Assembly (NCBI RefSeq): GCF_033473495.1
Contig: NC_088941.1
Coordinates: 1,860,001-1,924,000, forward strand
Origin: Cercospora beticola
Lineage: Eukaryota > Ascomycota > Dothideomycetes > Mycosphaerellales > Mycosphaerellaceae
Length of the DNA: 64,000 nucleotides
Direction: 5' to 3'
The notes under the pieces were generated by a model. The model had not been told where the DNA came from. It saw only the letters and a program-made list of their open reading frames with translations, and made no database searches. Positions 43,601 through 54,518 of this stretch are shown piece after piece (within the stretch, counting starts at the first letter, position 1; each line of letters starts with the position of its first letter). A program made the translations under genes and the position numbers.

Positions 43601-45723
43601 ATTTCTCCAGGAGCTCCCATACAAGATAGAGGACGAGGCAACACGAAAGGCACTCGCTGGACTTGCAGATCCTACTTCGGATTACTATCGCCAGATGATG
43701 TCCCATCTGTTCTCTCACGACATAAGCGGCGCTCAGCAGGCCAAAGCTATCGCCTGGGACACGAAGGCATCTGCAGCCATCGAGAAGCCGCTGCATGTAC
43801 GGCTCAGAAACATTGTGCGTGAGAAGCTCGAAGCTATCTTCCACAGACATGGCGCGGAGGAAACCCGGCGTGACTTCATCTTCCCATCCGCTGTGGGAAC
43901 TCACTACTTCACTCCAACCGTGCTGCAAGTTCTCGATGCCTCTGGCAATTTGTTGCAGCTTCCACACGATCTGATCATGCCGTATGCGCGACAGCTTGCG
44001 CGGCAACCAGCGACGACGCGATGCACCTTCACATTCAGTGGTGCCTATCGCGATTCTGGTGGACCGCCACGAGTGAGCGTAGAAGCTGACTTCGACATTG
44101 CGAATGACGAAGAAGATGATACCGCAATGAACGATGCCGAAGCGCTGAAAGTGGTCGATGAAGCACTTACAGAGCTTCCGCAGTTCGTCGCGCCGCAAGC
44201 TGCCTATCACCTCAGTCACGGCCTGTTGATTGATGCAATCCTTGATGCTTGTCGAGTTCCGTCCAAGTATCAACGAAAAGTGAAAGAGATGCTTGGCAAC
44301 GTTGGATACACGAACAGCCAGAATAGTAAGTACATGACAAAGTCTGAAAATCTGATGTGCTCTCTGACAAGTTTACAGTACCTTGGCCCAAGGTCCGAAC
44401 TGAGCTTCGTAACATGGGCCTTATGGATACGACATTGGATGAATTGCAAGATTATGACTGGTCTCTGCCTCCACGCAAAGCTTTCGACAAATTGACGACG
44501 CTCATGAAGACGGCCGACCAACGTATCAGAACCAAGTGTGATACTGCTATCGAGGAGCTGCGTCGCATTGTTTATTTTACCGAGCAATTCGGCGTCACCC
44601 GCAAAGTACTCATCACTCCCCGCTCTTGCCACAAGGCCGACTTCTATGCCACAGGCTTCATCTTCACTGCTGCTGTGGCGGAGAAGAAAGGCAAACGAGT
44701 CTTGGCTGCTGGTGGACGCTATGACAGCTTGATCAGATCGCAATATTCGACTCAGGCCAACATCAAGCAAGGTGCTGTCGGCATCCAAATCGGCATCGAG
44801 CCCATCGTGAACCTTCTCGCTCAAAGTGGAGCTGGATCCAAGTCGACATTCTTGAAGGACCCTAGGCAATTGCAGCAACTACCGAAGCGCTGCGATGTTG
44901 TCGTTGTGACTAATGGCACCGAGAACGTACGCGGTCGAGCAATAGGGATTCTCAAGGCACTTTGGGAAAATGACGTGAAGGCTGAGCTTTCTCGAGCCCA
45001 CAAATCGGTTGACTCTCAAGACTACGTGTTCATCGCATATCTGCGGCACGAAACTTCGACTACTGTTCGGGTTGCGAAGACCGATACTCCAGAGGAGGCG
45101 GAAGTCGAAGTCCCAATCTCTTCCTTGCCCGGCCACATCCTGCAAGAGCTGCGCGATCGAGCGACTACCAAAGCACGAATCCCTCTTTTGAGGAGTCATT
45201 CAAGCCAGCATGAGACAGAGGAGCGGAAGGTGAGTAATGCCGGCACTGGACTCCCGCGCTACTTACCATGTATTTATGCGCACGGTCGATGAAACAGCTA
45301 ACAGTATTCCAGGACAACAACGTCGATGTTCTCCGTGTCGACCACGGCGGCCGCAAAGCAAACCAATACGAGATCATCCAAGGAGCTCAACGCGCATTGG
45401 AAATGTCTCTAGAAGACAAGAAAGCTTCCCAGATCCTCGCTATCGAAGCTCGAGGAAGCATTCTTGACCTTGTCGAAAAGACTAGATTGAGTGATCCAGA
45501 AAGCTGGCGTCACGCAATTCAAAGGTAAGCATACCCTCCGTCAATTAGAGCCAGCAAGTTTGAGGCTGACATTGTGTTCGTTTGTAGTGCCCAAGCCAAC
45601 GAGCGCAAATATGTTGGAGAGATCCACGCGAAATTGTTGGGGTACCGGACTGATGGGACGCGAGATGCGTTCTTGTATAACTTTCGTGCAAGAGAGGGCA
45701 TTTGGTACAATTTGGCTGCTTAG
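40613..45723 (+). CDS. GCN2: eIF2-alpha kinase Gcn2 (Cpc-3)
   Basis: Six exons: 40613-41624, 41676-42508, 42744-44325, 44379-45229, 45313-45524 and 45588-45723, encoding 1541 residues. Order: RWD domain (~30-145, binds Gcn1), charged coil (~165-205), degenerate kinase domain (~245-530), true kinase domain from LGKGGFGEVV (~548) with AVKK lysine, an acidic insert (~617-700), HRDLKPQN (~760), DFG and APE, then a HisRS-like domain (~1000-1430, RSCHKADFYATGF, AGGRYDSLIRSQ) and the C-terminal ribosome/dimer region. It phosphorylates eIF2-alpha when uncharged tRNA accumulates, inducing general amino-acid control. The conserved SGSSQ-ETAIFSGDSSS junction supports the long second intron (235 bp). Confidence 0.97.
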
Positions 45724-45867
45724 AAGTCATACAGATTGGGTCATTGAAATGCAGGCATGATAGGATGATTGCACGAAGTTGATGAGATCAATGGAGATGA
45801 TTGAAACGAAGCAACAGAAAATGGGCAACAAAAAGAATGAGAAAGACTTTCCAACACACGCTGGGAC

Positions 45868-46208
45868 TCATTGGATGACCGTAGCCTTTCGAAAGTGAAT
45901 CTCCATGTTTTCCAGCACAGTGATGTTGAAGAGTTGGAGGGATGTTGGAACCACTCGTGCTGCTGGAGCGGAAAGGGTACAACATGACGTGCAATGGAGT
46001 AAGAATCTGTCGATGGAGAGTCGGTCAGGAACGATGAGACTGAGGTCTTTCGCAAGTCAGCCCAACGCACATAGCCTCCAAGTAGTGCATAATCACAGCT
46101 AGGCACCTGGAACTCAGCGACAACAATGTCACCTCCAGCTGCTCCCGCACCCACGGAGCAAAAGATGGACTTGCCATTCACACTGCTATCCGCATCCGGC
46201 CCCGTCAT
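45868..46208 (-). CDS. Possible small spliced protein, unknown
   Basis: ATG 46208 opens MTGPDADSSVNGKSIFC. Exons 46134/46133-46208 and 45868-46046, joined across an 86 bp GT-AG intron with a GGGCTGAC branch, would give about 84 residues ending VLENMEIHFRKATVIQ. The unspliced frame runs 155 codons but turns Ser-rich and low-quality. The tail looks protein-like, yet no family is known to me. It is antisense-adjacent to the GCN2 3' end. Confidence 0.33.
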
Positions 46209-46336
46209 AGGCTAGTCTGTTTGATACTCGTATGGAAAAAGCGGTTAAACTTTTAGTCGTCTCATGGAGTTGCGACCATACTCCTTCGGTATGGAACGAA
46301 GACGACGGTGCGTATCATGGCGGTTCACTTGAAGGA

Positions 46337-46346
46337 TATATATAAA
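46337..46346 (+). promoter_or_regulatory. TATA box of the first small secreted protein gene
   Basis: TATATATAAA, 124 bp before the ATG at 46470, with a pyrimidine-rich CTTCTCCTCTT just downstream. Confidence 0.6.
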
Positions 46347-46469
46347 CTGCCTTCTCCTCTTGGTTAGCGATTCTGAGTCCTACAAATTCGACTGTTACAT
46401 TCATCGATTCCTACACAATCACTCAAGCATTTGCCCACTCACGTCTCTCCGACACTGAACTCTGCGACC

Positions 46470-46724
46470 ATGCAAATGAATCTTGCATCGACCGCCATCG
46501 CTCTACTTGGTCTGATGGGCGCAGTCGCAGCTGCACCCGACTGTGCGACTGAATGTAAGATTTGGAAGGACTGCTTACAGGCTGCTGTTTACAATATTCA
46601 CCAAGTCTGGTAAGTCCGCTTATCCTCACAGCGAGCAATGGCATTGAAGAGCATGAGGCTCAGTTTACTGACGATTCTGCCGATTAGCGAACCCGTGACA
46701 GGTTGCGGGTGCAAACTTGGATAA
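46470..46724 (+). CDS. Small secreted cysteine-rich protein, candidate effector
   Basis: Exons 46470-46609 and 46688-46724, joined over a 78 bp intron (GTAAGT, ACTGAC branch, GATTAG), give 58 residues. Residues 1-22 (MQMNLASTAIALLGLMGAVA plus AA) form a clear signal peptide with cleavage likely before PDC. The 36-residue mature part has six cysteines (25, 29, 35, 47, 53, 55; spacing C-X3-C-X5-C-X11-C-X5-C-X-C), enough for three disulfides. No similarity to a named family is recognised. Size, secretion and cysteine content are those of fungal apoplastic effectors or antimicrobial peptides, which is inference. Before splicing only three cysteines would be encoded. Confidence 0.72.
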
Positions 46725-47659
46725 AGACGATGGGCAACTATCGATGTCATCACGAGGGGTGGCTTGAGACCCTTCGCTGGAGTGTTGCATGGCCATCAGT
46801 GATAGAGGACTGTGACTGGGGACCAAACTGATTGGCAAAGAGGAACTGCGACAGACAACAAATACCATTGACTTAGCGGAAAGATTGGTATCGCAATCCA
46901 CCAGAGCCGTGATAGCCTCCGTTGCTCAGTTCGAAAAAATCCGAATGTTTTGTGTGAAACCATCGTTGCGGCGTGCCGACAGTTTCGCAATCTGTGAAAA
47001 CTCCAACTAGCGTGCGGTCTTGTTGTTGACGGTGGACCGTGATTGATAGAATCAAGCTGCTGTTCCACGCGGACTAATTTTCCTAAACTGAAGTTGTGCT
47101 GGTTTTGGCTTAGACAGTCGGGTTTTCAAGGCCTTCCGCAAAGTCCGAGATCTTGTATCAGACGCGTTGTTGGCTGACGCGCTATCGCTTCCAGAGCATC
47201 CGATCCTGCCAGGGCTTGCGATGGGCCAAGTCTGCATTGTCATCATGCAAGTCTGTTCGGAGCCTCCTGAAGAAGAACGACCAGCTGCAGTGGAGGCTTA
47301 ATTCCACCTGCGTAGTCGCCCCCGTTGTCGATCCAGGTGCTGAGGCAGGTACCGCAATACTGTACGGGACTAGTTGTGGAAACATTAAGTTATGGATGGT
47401 GTAAGATTATTAAACTTGCCTCGTAGGGATGGACGTGTGGTTTCGCGAGACAGTTAATTTGGCTTGAGTATGTCTAGAGTAGATACGTTTCTGTATTGCG
47501 CCTGGATCACCAGTATATGAGCACTTCGCTATGCACATTTTTCCCGTACATACCTTCTTACACTCGCTTCAATCGACTTCGACAAGCCAAAAGTTTCCAG
47601 ACCAGAGAGTCTTTCACCAAACAGTCACTCCTCACAGAATCCCGGATATCGTCAGCGAA
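46725..47659. other. Intergenic between the two small secreted protein genes
   Basis: 935 bp. An ATG-poor open stretch of about 70 codons ends with TAA near 47300 (LADALSLPEHPILPGLA) and could be a decayed coding segment, but no start or homologue is evident. No TATA box as clear as the one before 46470. Confidence 0.4.
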
Positions 47660-48023
47660 ATGCAGTTCGATCTCAGTACCACACTCGTCGCTCTCTTGGG
47701 TTTTCTCAGCGCAGTCGATACATTCCCGGCTCCTCGTCCGGAAGCCTGCACCACGTACCCGCAATGTATTCCCGATGGTCCTGGACCATCGTAAGCCTGA
47801 TGCTTTCGGAAATGTTCGTTTGCACCCAAGCAACATTGCTGACAGAACTCGCGACAGCAAACCCGGCACATCGCAGTCGTGCGGTGGGTTCCATTCGGGA
47901 CAGGAAACGCGAGAGGCAGGGTATGGAGACGCGTTTGAGGTGCTTGACGATGGAGAAAGAGGAGCGTGTAATGTAGTGTGGTGTGTTCAATTCGTTTGGC
48001 ACAGTCGAGGACTTGCGATGTAA
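47660..48023 (+). CDS. Small secreted protein with signal peptide similar to its neighbour
   Basis: Exons 47660-47790 and 47858-48023 (67 bp intron, GTAAGC donor, TTGCTGAC branch) give 98 residues. The signal peptide MQFDLSTTLVALLGFLSAVD parallels MQMNLASTAIALLGLMGAVA of the gene at 46470, and the intron is likewise phase 2 shortly after the leader. The mature part has five cysteines (30, 36, 52, 81, 86) and no known domain. An AG at 47844-47845 is an alternative in-frame acceptor but lies only about 3 nt from the branch site. A 263-codon minus frame (47706-48497) overlaps this gene; I judge it spurious, though not with certainty. Confidence 0.58.
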
Positions 48024-48867
48024 TGGGGAGAGTCCGGTTCCAATTTCTGCTGTTTGAGGGTCTTGGGAAATAGTGATACTGTCATAATGCTCTTCTGGCT
48101 CCAAGGAAGCTTCGCGTAACCTGGATGTGCAATGTGTGATGCTGACGACGCCTAGAACTTGAGAGGAGCTTCCAGACTGAGAACTACGAGCGCCCTGAAA
48201 GCTGCTGGTTCTGCAACGGTCGATGATATGTTTCTCTCCAGCGATTTGTCCGCCAGGAAGTGAAGTGAAGTCGGAGTGAGATCGGTCTTGGTAACTTGGC
48301 ATTGTCTGGGCAGAGCGACCAGCCAGTGCTGGTCGTGAGAAGACAGCCGAGCAGTGTGCGATGGCACCTGGTAGCGACAACAGCACTGATGCCCTACCTG
48401 GCGATAATGATGGGTCAGTCAAGCGGCTCTGACGGGCGAAGGCGCACAAATGGAAGCAGCACTGAAGACACGACAAGCAGCGGATCACAGCTTCCATTCA
48501 GGTAGCTACCACTAAAACAGAGCCTTCCAAAAAATCCTCTCAAAGGCGTGACCCGTCTCCATCCTCCACTTGAGAAAGTCTTGAACTTCGTAGGTCTCGC
48601 CGGTGTTAGAGAGTAAAACGGCGTGGCCCTCAGTGTCATGTCAAATAAACACCATCATCGTCTCATTCATTCCAACGCGAGAAAGTCCTCCTTCCCCCGC
48701 CTGCAACTCAGTGTGGTGCTTGACTTGCGTGCGCCATTCAGATCAAGGTGCTGTCAGGTATGCCGTATCCTTCCTTCAGAGACCTTGCTTTCATTGGTGT
48801 TTGATGGGCGCGCGTGACCAGAATCGCGGCAGATGGATGGATTGTCGTTGGATGTGATGCGAGGCGC
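48024..48867. other. Intergenic, 844 bp
   Basis: Lies downstream of both the secreted-protein gene and the eL41 gene. The 3' UTR of eL41 must fall here. No other gene seen. Confidence 0.4.
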
Positions 48868-49015
48868 TTATTTGCTGTTGTGGGAGTCAGTATATTGTGA
48901 CGCTGAAGATGCACCAAGTGCCAATGGCTGGGAAAGTGACTTACGATCTGGCTCTCGTCTTTCTTCTCTTGCGCTTCAGGCGTCGAACTCGCTTCTTTCT
49001 CCACTTCGCTCTCAT
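48868..49015 (-). CDS. RPL41: 60S ribosomal protein eL41 (L41)
   Basis: A 25-residue ribosomal protein, the smallest known, easily missed. Exon 1 (48945-49015) encodes MRAKWRKKRVRRLKRKRR and the next five residues; a 70 bp intron (GTAAGT...CAACAG) separates it from a 7-nt last exon (48868-48874) that supplies the final Ser-Lys and TAA. The sequence matches the near-invariant eukaryotic eL41, a basic helix at the subunit interface near the decoding side. A second GT-AG intron (49021-49079) interrupts the 5' leader five bases before the ATG, a usual feature of fungal ribosomal-protein genes. The gene is divergent from the FHA kinase. Confidence 0.95.
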
Positions 49016-49482
49016 CTTGGCTGTGTGAACGTCAGTACGTGCTGTGCGACAGTGCAATCGGCGTGTTGGTAGAGCTTACCGGTGTTGCTTTGATGAGTTC
49101 GCTGGTGAGGAGAAGAAACAGCTGCCAACGCTCCGAGAATTGAACTTGTGCGGGCGTGCCCCGCCAAGACTGCGCTAGACTGGAAACGACGTCAGCAGAC
49201 AGAAGTCGCAGTGATCTCTCCTTCCTTCCAACACTCCACAGACGCGATCAAGGCAGCAGTATGCGTCCGCGTTCGCGTGGACGTGTTCTGGTGCCCAACA
49301 TGTCCCATAAAGTCTACGACAACATTTCCTGATCACTCACCCTCATTTCAGCCCCGGATCCTCGCTACACATACATCCTACATTGTTCCAGCACTTTCGC
49401 CTCCCCACGTGTCAGCAAGGCTTCAAGGCATCCACTGGCGGAAGCTGATCAAGTACAAAGTATTGCGGCACTGCCATTCAAC
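49016..49482. other. Divergent promoter region eL41 / FHA kinase
   Basis: 467 bp including the eL41 leader intron at 49021-49079. A CCTTCCTTCC-type pyrimidine stretch lies near 49220. No other gene. Confidence 0.45.
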
Positions 49483-51461
49483 ATGGCAGAGCTTGAAGAC
49501 TGTCGGCCAGAGATCGGCCATTTGCTGTTTCGAGACTCAGGTCAGCCCGGTGTGGGCAGTGAGTACATGTTTCCCTTCTGCATCTGATTTCTTACTAGAC
49601 CTGCACAGGCAGCTGTCCTATCTTCGCCAACGAACTATTCCACGTCGGGCGTGAATTGGTACAGCGAGCTCTAGGCGTCGAAGACCGTTGCATATCAAAG
49701 CATCACTTGAAAATTCACTGTGTCAAGTATGAGGATGATGATGAAAAGGTGGCTCCGATGGTCTGGGCACGCGTCCTGTCAAACAATGCCGTCATCTTCC
49801 GCCGCAATGGCTTGGACGATGACGATGGCGGCATTCCCGTGTCCAGAGAACATGGAGCATTCCTTCTCAATGGAGGCGATTCCATACAGCTGACCAGCAA
49901 CATCTGGTTCGATTTTGAGCTCCCGGACGATGGCCGTAGATCCGATCCCCCGCAGCTTGACTCAAGCCAGTGTGCAGAAATTCCCATCTTCGCTCACCGA
50001 TATCGTCTGACGACACGCGTTTTGGGCTTTGGCGGATACGCCGCAGTCTACGTTGCCAATGATGAGAGGACTGGCAAGCAAGTCGCTTGTAAAATTGTCA
50101 AGCAGCCAGACAATCTCGATGAGGACCATGAGCTGCGACGAACATGTAAGGGGACCAATGAGTCCGTTGCTCGAGAATTTAACATTCTCAAAGCACTTTC
50201 GCATCCAAACATCATGACACTCGAAGCCGTATTTTCAACTCCATACAACGTCTACATCTTTCAGGATTTGATCACTGGTGGAGACCTGATGTCGAATGTT
50301 CAGAGGACGGGCAGGCTTTCCGAGGTGCAGGCTGCAATCATTCTCCGACAATTGCTGGAGGCGGTGAAGTATCTTCATGCAAACGGGATCGTGCATCGGG
50401 ATATCAAGCCAGAGAACATCTTGATGACATGCTGGAAGGATGGTGGAAGAATCGTGCTCACGGACTTTGGCCAAGCAAGGCCTATTGTCGATGACCAGAA
50501 CGCAGGCAAGCAGGCCCGCATGTTCCGCATGCAAACACTTGTTGGCACTATAGGCTACTGCGCGCCGTGAGTCTACATTTCACAAAGTCATATTATGAAC
50601 ACGCTGACTCTTACCAGAGAAATCGTGCGCCTTCGCAGACAAGCCTTGAAAGATCGCGGCGATTACTCGAAAGCCGTCGATATCTGGTCAGTTGGCTGCG
50701 TCGCTTGTGCAATGCTCGGAACCGATGTGCTCTTCCCAAATGATGGCCACGATACCATCTCGGACCTGACCAAGGAAGAGTATGAAGATCGCATGTACAC
50801 CTTCGAGTTCGGCGAGGACTGGGCGCACCTCGGTCGTCGAGCCAAAGACTTCATCAAAGGTTGCCTCAATTGGGACGAGGAGCACAGGCTCACCGCCAAG
50901 GAAGCTCTTGCCCACGAGTGGTTTACCCATCGACACTATCGCGCCGAAATGGATGCTGCTTACAAGCGAGCCATAGCTGACTGGCAGCCCAAGAAGTACA
51001 ACGATGAAGATCTGGTCCAGGAGATCGACACCACTATACACGTCGAGCGAGCTGCTGCCAAGCAAAGAGAAGAAGTGCGCTCTAAGCACTTTCCTCCACT
51101 CACTTCTACAACTACGCTTGCGCATCAGCAGCACTCCAACCCCAGTCAGCAAGCTTCGCAGCTCGCCCGTTTCAGACCCATCGAACAGCTCAATGCCAGT
51201 CCACTCGTTCCGGCCTCCTCCTCACCCGCCCACACCCATCGGGAAGAACCGGTAGACGACTCGGTACCATACCCTCCTGGCTTTGAGTACAACGACGGCC
51301 ACGACGAATTTGACGACGGCAGCTTCCAAGAATGGACTGCGGCGGACTACGACGGCCTCGAGATGCATCCTGCGAAGAAAGGTGTGCCGCGCGCTCAAGC
51401 AGACATTGGCTCGTTTCCTATGCCTCCACCATTCATGTCACGCACACTCATGACTCGCTGA
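49483..51461 (+). CDS. FHA-domain Ser/Thr kinase, Rad53/Chk2/Mek1-like
   Basis: Exons 49483-49558, 49609-50566 and 50618-51461 (introns 50 and 51 bp) give 625 residues. The N-terminal FHA domain reads FANELFHVGRELVQRA, CISKHHLKIHC and NGGDSIQLTS, so the phosphothreonine-binding GR..SxxH features are present. The CAMK-type kinase domain begins YRLTTRVLGFGGYAAVYVA and has ACKIV lysine, HRDIKPENIL, DFGQA and GYCAPEIV. After the kinase is an unstructured acidic tail. FHA-plus-CAMK defines the Chk2/Rad53/Dun1/Mek1 group; a single FHA and the length fit the meiotic Mek1 type, but checkpoint Chk2 cannot be excluded. An alternative exon-1 donor at 49541 keeps the same phase. Confidence 0.88.
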
Positions 51462-51824
51462 AGAACAATCATATCTGTTCACATTTGCTTTCGCCTACTG
51501 AACGGCGATGATAATTTTCTCATTTGCTGATTCAAGTTGCTCGCAATGATACCAGCTTTTCTGCCACACGTTCGAGAAAGGAAATGGAGCTCGCAGATTC
51601 ACAATTTGAAGAAGTTCTTTCAGATAGCTCAGTGTATTGATAGCCAGCTACCCAGCCTCATGTAGTCTCATCTGTATCTCACCCTCCCTCCTCAGCTCCT
51701 CCTCTCCTCCGCAAGAAGAATAACACCAGTTCCATTTTGCAATCCGAGAAGAAAACCCAGCAAACACCACTCGCTAATGCATGCTTGTAACCTTCCCACT
51801 CATCATGAATCCGTCATCATTTTC
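51462..51824. other. Convergent spacer FHA kinase / aspartokinase
   Basis: 363 bp; 3' flanks only, with a pyrimidine-rich stretch near 51680-51720. Confidence 0.4.
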
Positions 51825-53533
51825 TCAATCCAAAAACGTAAAAAGATTCGTATGCACCACATTCAAAGCTCGATCAGCATTGGCCTCCTCAATGACACAC
51901 GAAATATTGATCTCGCTAGCACCCTGCGAGATCATCTCAATATTGATTCCGTGCTCCCCCAAAGTCGAAAAGAATCTCCCAGAAATGCCGACCATGCTTC
52001 GCAGCTGTCTCCCGACCAAGGAAATGATGGCCATACCGGGCACCAAATCGACGTCACCCCAGAAGGAAAGCTCATCGACAGCGCCTTGGAGAGCTGCATT
52101 TTCGATTTTGAGTTCTTCTTCGCCCGAGCCGGAGAGTAAGGAGATTTCGCTGTGGAGGGCCATGGAGACGTGGACTTCGGAAGAGGAGATGAGATCGACG
52201 GAAAGGCCGTGTTTGTCGAGGGCTTGGAAGATGGACATGAGGAAGCCGTGGGCTCGCGTACGCTTCTTGGAGTGTACGTTCAAGACTGTAATGCCGCGTT
52301 TTGTGGTTACCGCTGTGGGACGCTTGGGACGTTCATGTTCGGTGAGGTTGGAGGATGAGCGACCGCGGAAGAGACCTGGTCGGCGGACGGCGAGCGAGTC
52401 TTCGAGATCGGGGATGACGACTGTGCCTTTGTTGCGGGGGTTCATGACGTTTTTGATGCGGATGGGAATGCTCGCTTTGATCACTTGGTCCATGGTGAAG
52501 GGGTGGATGACTTCGGAGCCGTAGAAGGTCAATTCTGCGGCTTCCGAGGGAGTCACAGAATCGAGAAGGCGGGCTGTGGGCACTTTGCGTGGGTCGGCCG
52601 TGAAGATGCCATCGACTTCCTTCCAGATCTGGAGCTCTTGAGCTCCGAGACCGACTGCTGTGAGAGCTGCGCAGAGGTCTGTGTATCCTCTGCCGACTTC
52701 CTTGAGCAGACCGCCTGGGACTGGCCCAAAGTATCCCGTGATGATTGGAACAGCATCTGCATCCAATGCCAACACTCTATCCGCAATCGCTATGCCCAGG
52801 TTCAAGTAGAAGTTCTCATCCAAACTCTTCCCAGTGTGGAAATGAATCACTTCGCTCAAGTCCAAGTACTGAGCGTTTGTTCCCCGGCTCTGCAACAACG
52901 CGGCCATGTACAGACAGCTCAGCTTCTCACCCACCGATATTACCATGTCCTCAGTCTGGTCTGTGACTGCCTTCAAGAACATGGCACTTTCCAAGATCTT
53001 TAGCAGATTCCTGCATTCTGCGTTCACCGCCTGGGTGTACTGATCCAGTATACTGCTGCTTGCTCCCCATACACTGCACGCATCTTTCCCGGCCTGCAGG
53101 TGATCGAGGCGGATCGTCTCAACGATATCTCGAAATTTGCCCGAGTTCGGCTCAAGCACATCGATGGCGGCGCGGACGAGGCGATTCGTGGTTCCCTGAT
53201 CTTTGGTCGTGGAGCTGCGGGCGGAGCAGACGACTGCTATGCGCTTGCCTGGTTCGAGGTTCGCCCTATTGTATTCAGTATATCGTTCTCCATATCCTCC
53301 TCTGTGCAACCCTCTGCCTCACTGACTCATAGCACTTACTGCACAATATCCTCTGCAATCTTGACAGGAAATTTTCCCACAGACGTGCCGCCGAACTTTT
53401 GCACCACCCAGTTGCCGCCCCCGGGTATGCTCTTCTCTTGCACGTGCGGTCTTCGGTCGCCCAACATGCCGTTTATGAAGTTGGTCGCATCGATGGGCGG
53501 GGAGTTTCTTCGCCGAATGAGTGGGAAATCCAT
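51825..53533 (-). CDS. HOM3: Aspartokinase (Hom3)
   Basis: Exons 53340-53533 and 51825-53265 with a 74 bp intron give 544 residues. It phosphorylates aspartate, the first step toward threonine, methionine and homoserine. The nucleotide/aspartate motif VVQKFGGTSVGKFP is in exon 1, and DIVQ-ANLEPGKRIAVVCSA spans the junction. Later motifs include ITGYFGPVPGGLLKEVGRGYTD, KEVDGIFTADPRKV and FYGSEVIHP. The C-terminal third holds two ACT domains (ITVLNVHSKKRTRAHGFLM; MAIISLVGRQL), the site of threonine feedback in fungi. A perfect TGACTCA lies in the intron at 53323-53329. Confidence 0.95.
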
Positions 53534-54180
53534 TGTGTGTGTTTGGAGGAATTAGTGCAAAGTGACAACGTACTCAGTAAAGAGACTGTGTTCTTGCATG
53601 TGCGCAGGAGAGAGTAGTGGGTTTGTGCAAGTGAGTAATAAGCGTCCGAGGTCCGGCCCTAGCAGCGTATGACACAGGTAGTGCAGAGACAATGCAATGG
53701 CGTGCGCGACTTTTGGTGGGGGGAGAATGGGAAATGATGTGCGGGCGCGAACTTTTCTCTTCTGCGCTGATCAGGAACACATCCTTCATGCTTCATCGTG
53801 CTGGCTCATACACTCCATCGCCGGCAGATGTCGGCGGCTGGCCATCCCGGTAAGACGCCCGTGAGGGTGGTATTTGTGCTCGTGCTGTGCGACGCTCCCG
53901 CAAAACAGGCTGATTCCTGGATCGGAGTGCTCTTTTTCGGCGTCTGCCAATTCCGCTTTTCGCCTTGACCCGCGGACATCCCAGGGCATCGTCTTCGCAG
54001 CATGCTTCTGGAGCCTCTGCACGAAACAGCGCGCAGTGATGCCGCAGCTCTGCGATGAAGGGCTGAGCGTAACCTGGGCGAGTTCAAGGTAAGGTATAAG
54101 CAGGAAGGATGGAAGGTCGATGGAAACAGCAACAAAACCTGGCCATCGCCACGCTGTCAGCCTGATTCAACGCCACAACC
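53534..54180. other. Divergent promoter region aspartokinase / small basic gene
   Basis: 647 bp. GGTATAAG (TATA at 54095-54100) lies 86 bp before the plus-strand ATG at 54181. No other gene supported. Confidence 0.45.
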
Positions 54181-54518
54181 ATGCTCAGAGGCCACAAGAA
54201 GAACAAACGATCGGTATCGGATTCTATTCGAAGCAGAAGATCTAGTATCATTGCTCAGACGATCAGAAGACCGAACACTCGTTTGCCGGAGCTGTTGGAC
54301 AAGTTCTACCAGACATTTGGGATCAAACAGCGCGATCCGCGTGGGGGAAGGCGCATCCCATGGAAAGTACATGTGCGAAGAGGCGATCGGAACTCAAATT
54401 GAACGTGTTGTTGCTGCTTGCTCGGCACAGCGTCGCCTGAAGGTAAGTCTACGGCTTTGTGGCACACCTGCAAACTAATACAAAGCACTAGAAGGTTTGT
54501 GGTGAGACGAGCATCTAG
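54181..54518 (+). pseudogene. Small basic-protein gene interrupted by a frameshift in a G5 run
   Basis: ATG 54181 (context CAACCATGC) opens a basic frame, MLRGHKKNKRSVSDSIRSRR to ELLDKFYQTFGIKQRDPRG. At the G5 run 54343-54347 protein-like sequence moves to the +1 frame, SHGKYMCEEAIGTQIERVVA then ACSAQRRLK. That frame is followed by a proper 49 bp intron (GTAAGT, CTAAT branch, CACTAG; 54443-54491) and a 27-nt last exon ending TAG at 54518. Without the shift the first frame ends at 54402 after an unlikely tail. Either a real single-base change inactivated the gene, or the assembly has one G too many. Function unknown; TATA box at 54095. Confidence 0.5.

Noticed and set aside
47090..47300. 70-codon open stretch between the two secreted-protein genes
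   Set aside because: It has no upstream ATG in frame, no acceptor at a suitable place and no recognisable similarity.
47706..48497. 263-codon minus-strand frame
   Set aside because: It overlaps the spliced secreted-protein gene antisense, has Ser/Arg-rich content without a domain, and shows no splice sites or start context.
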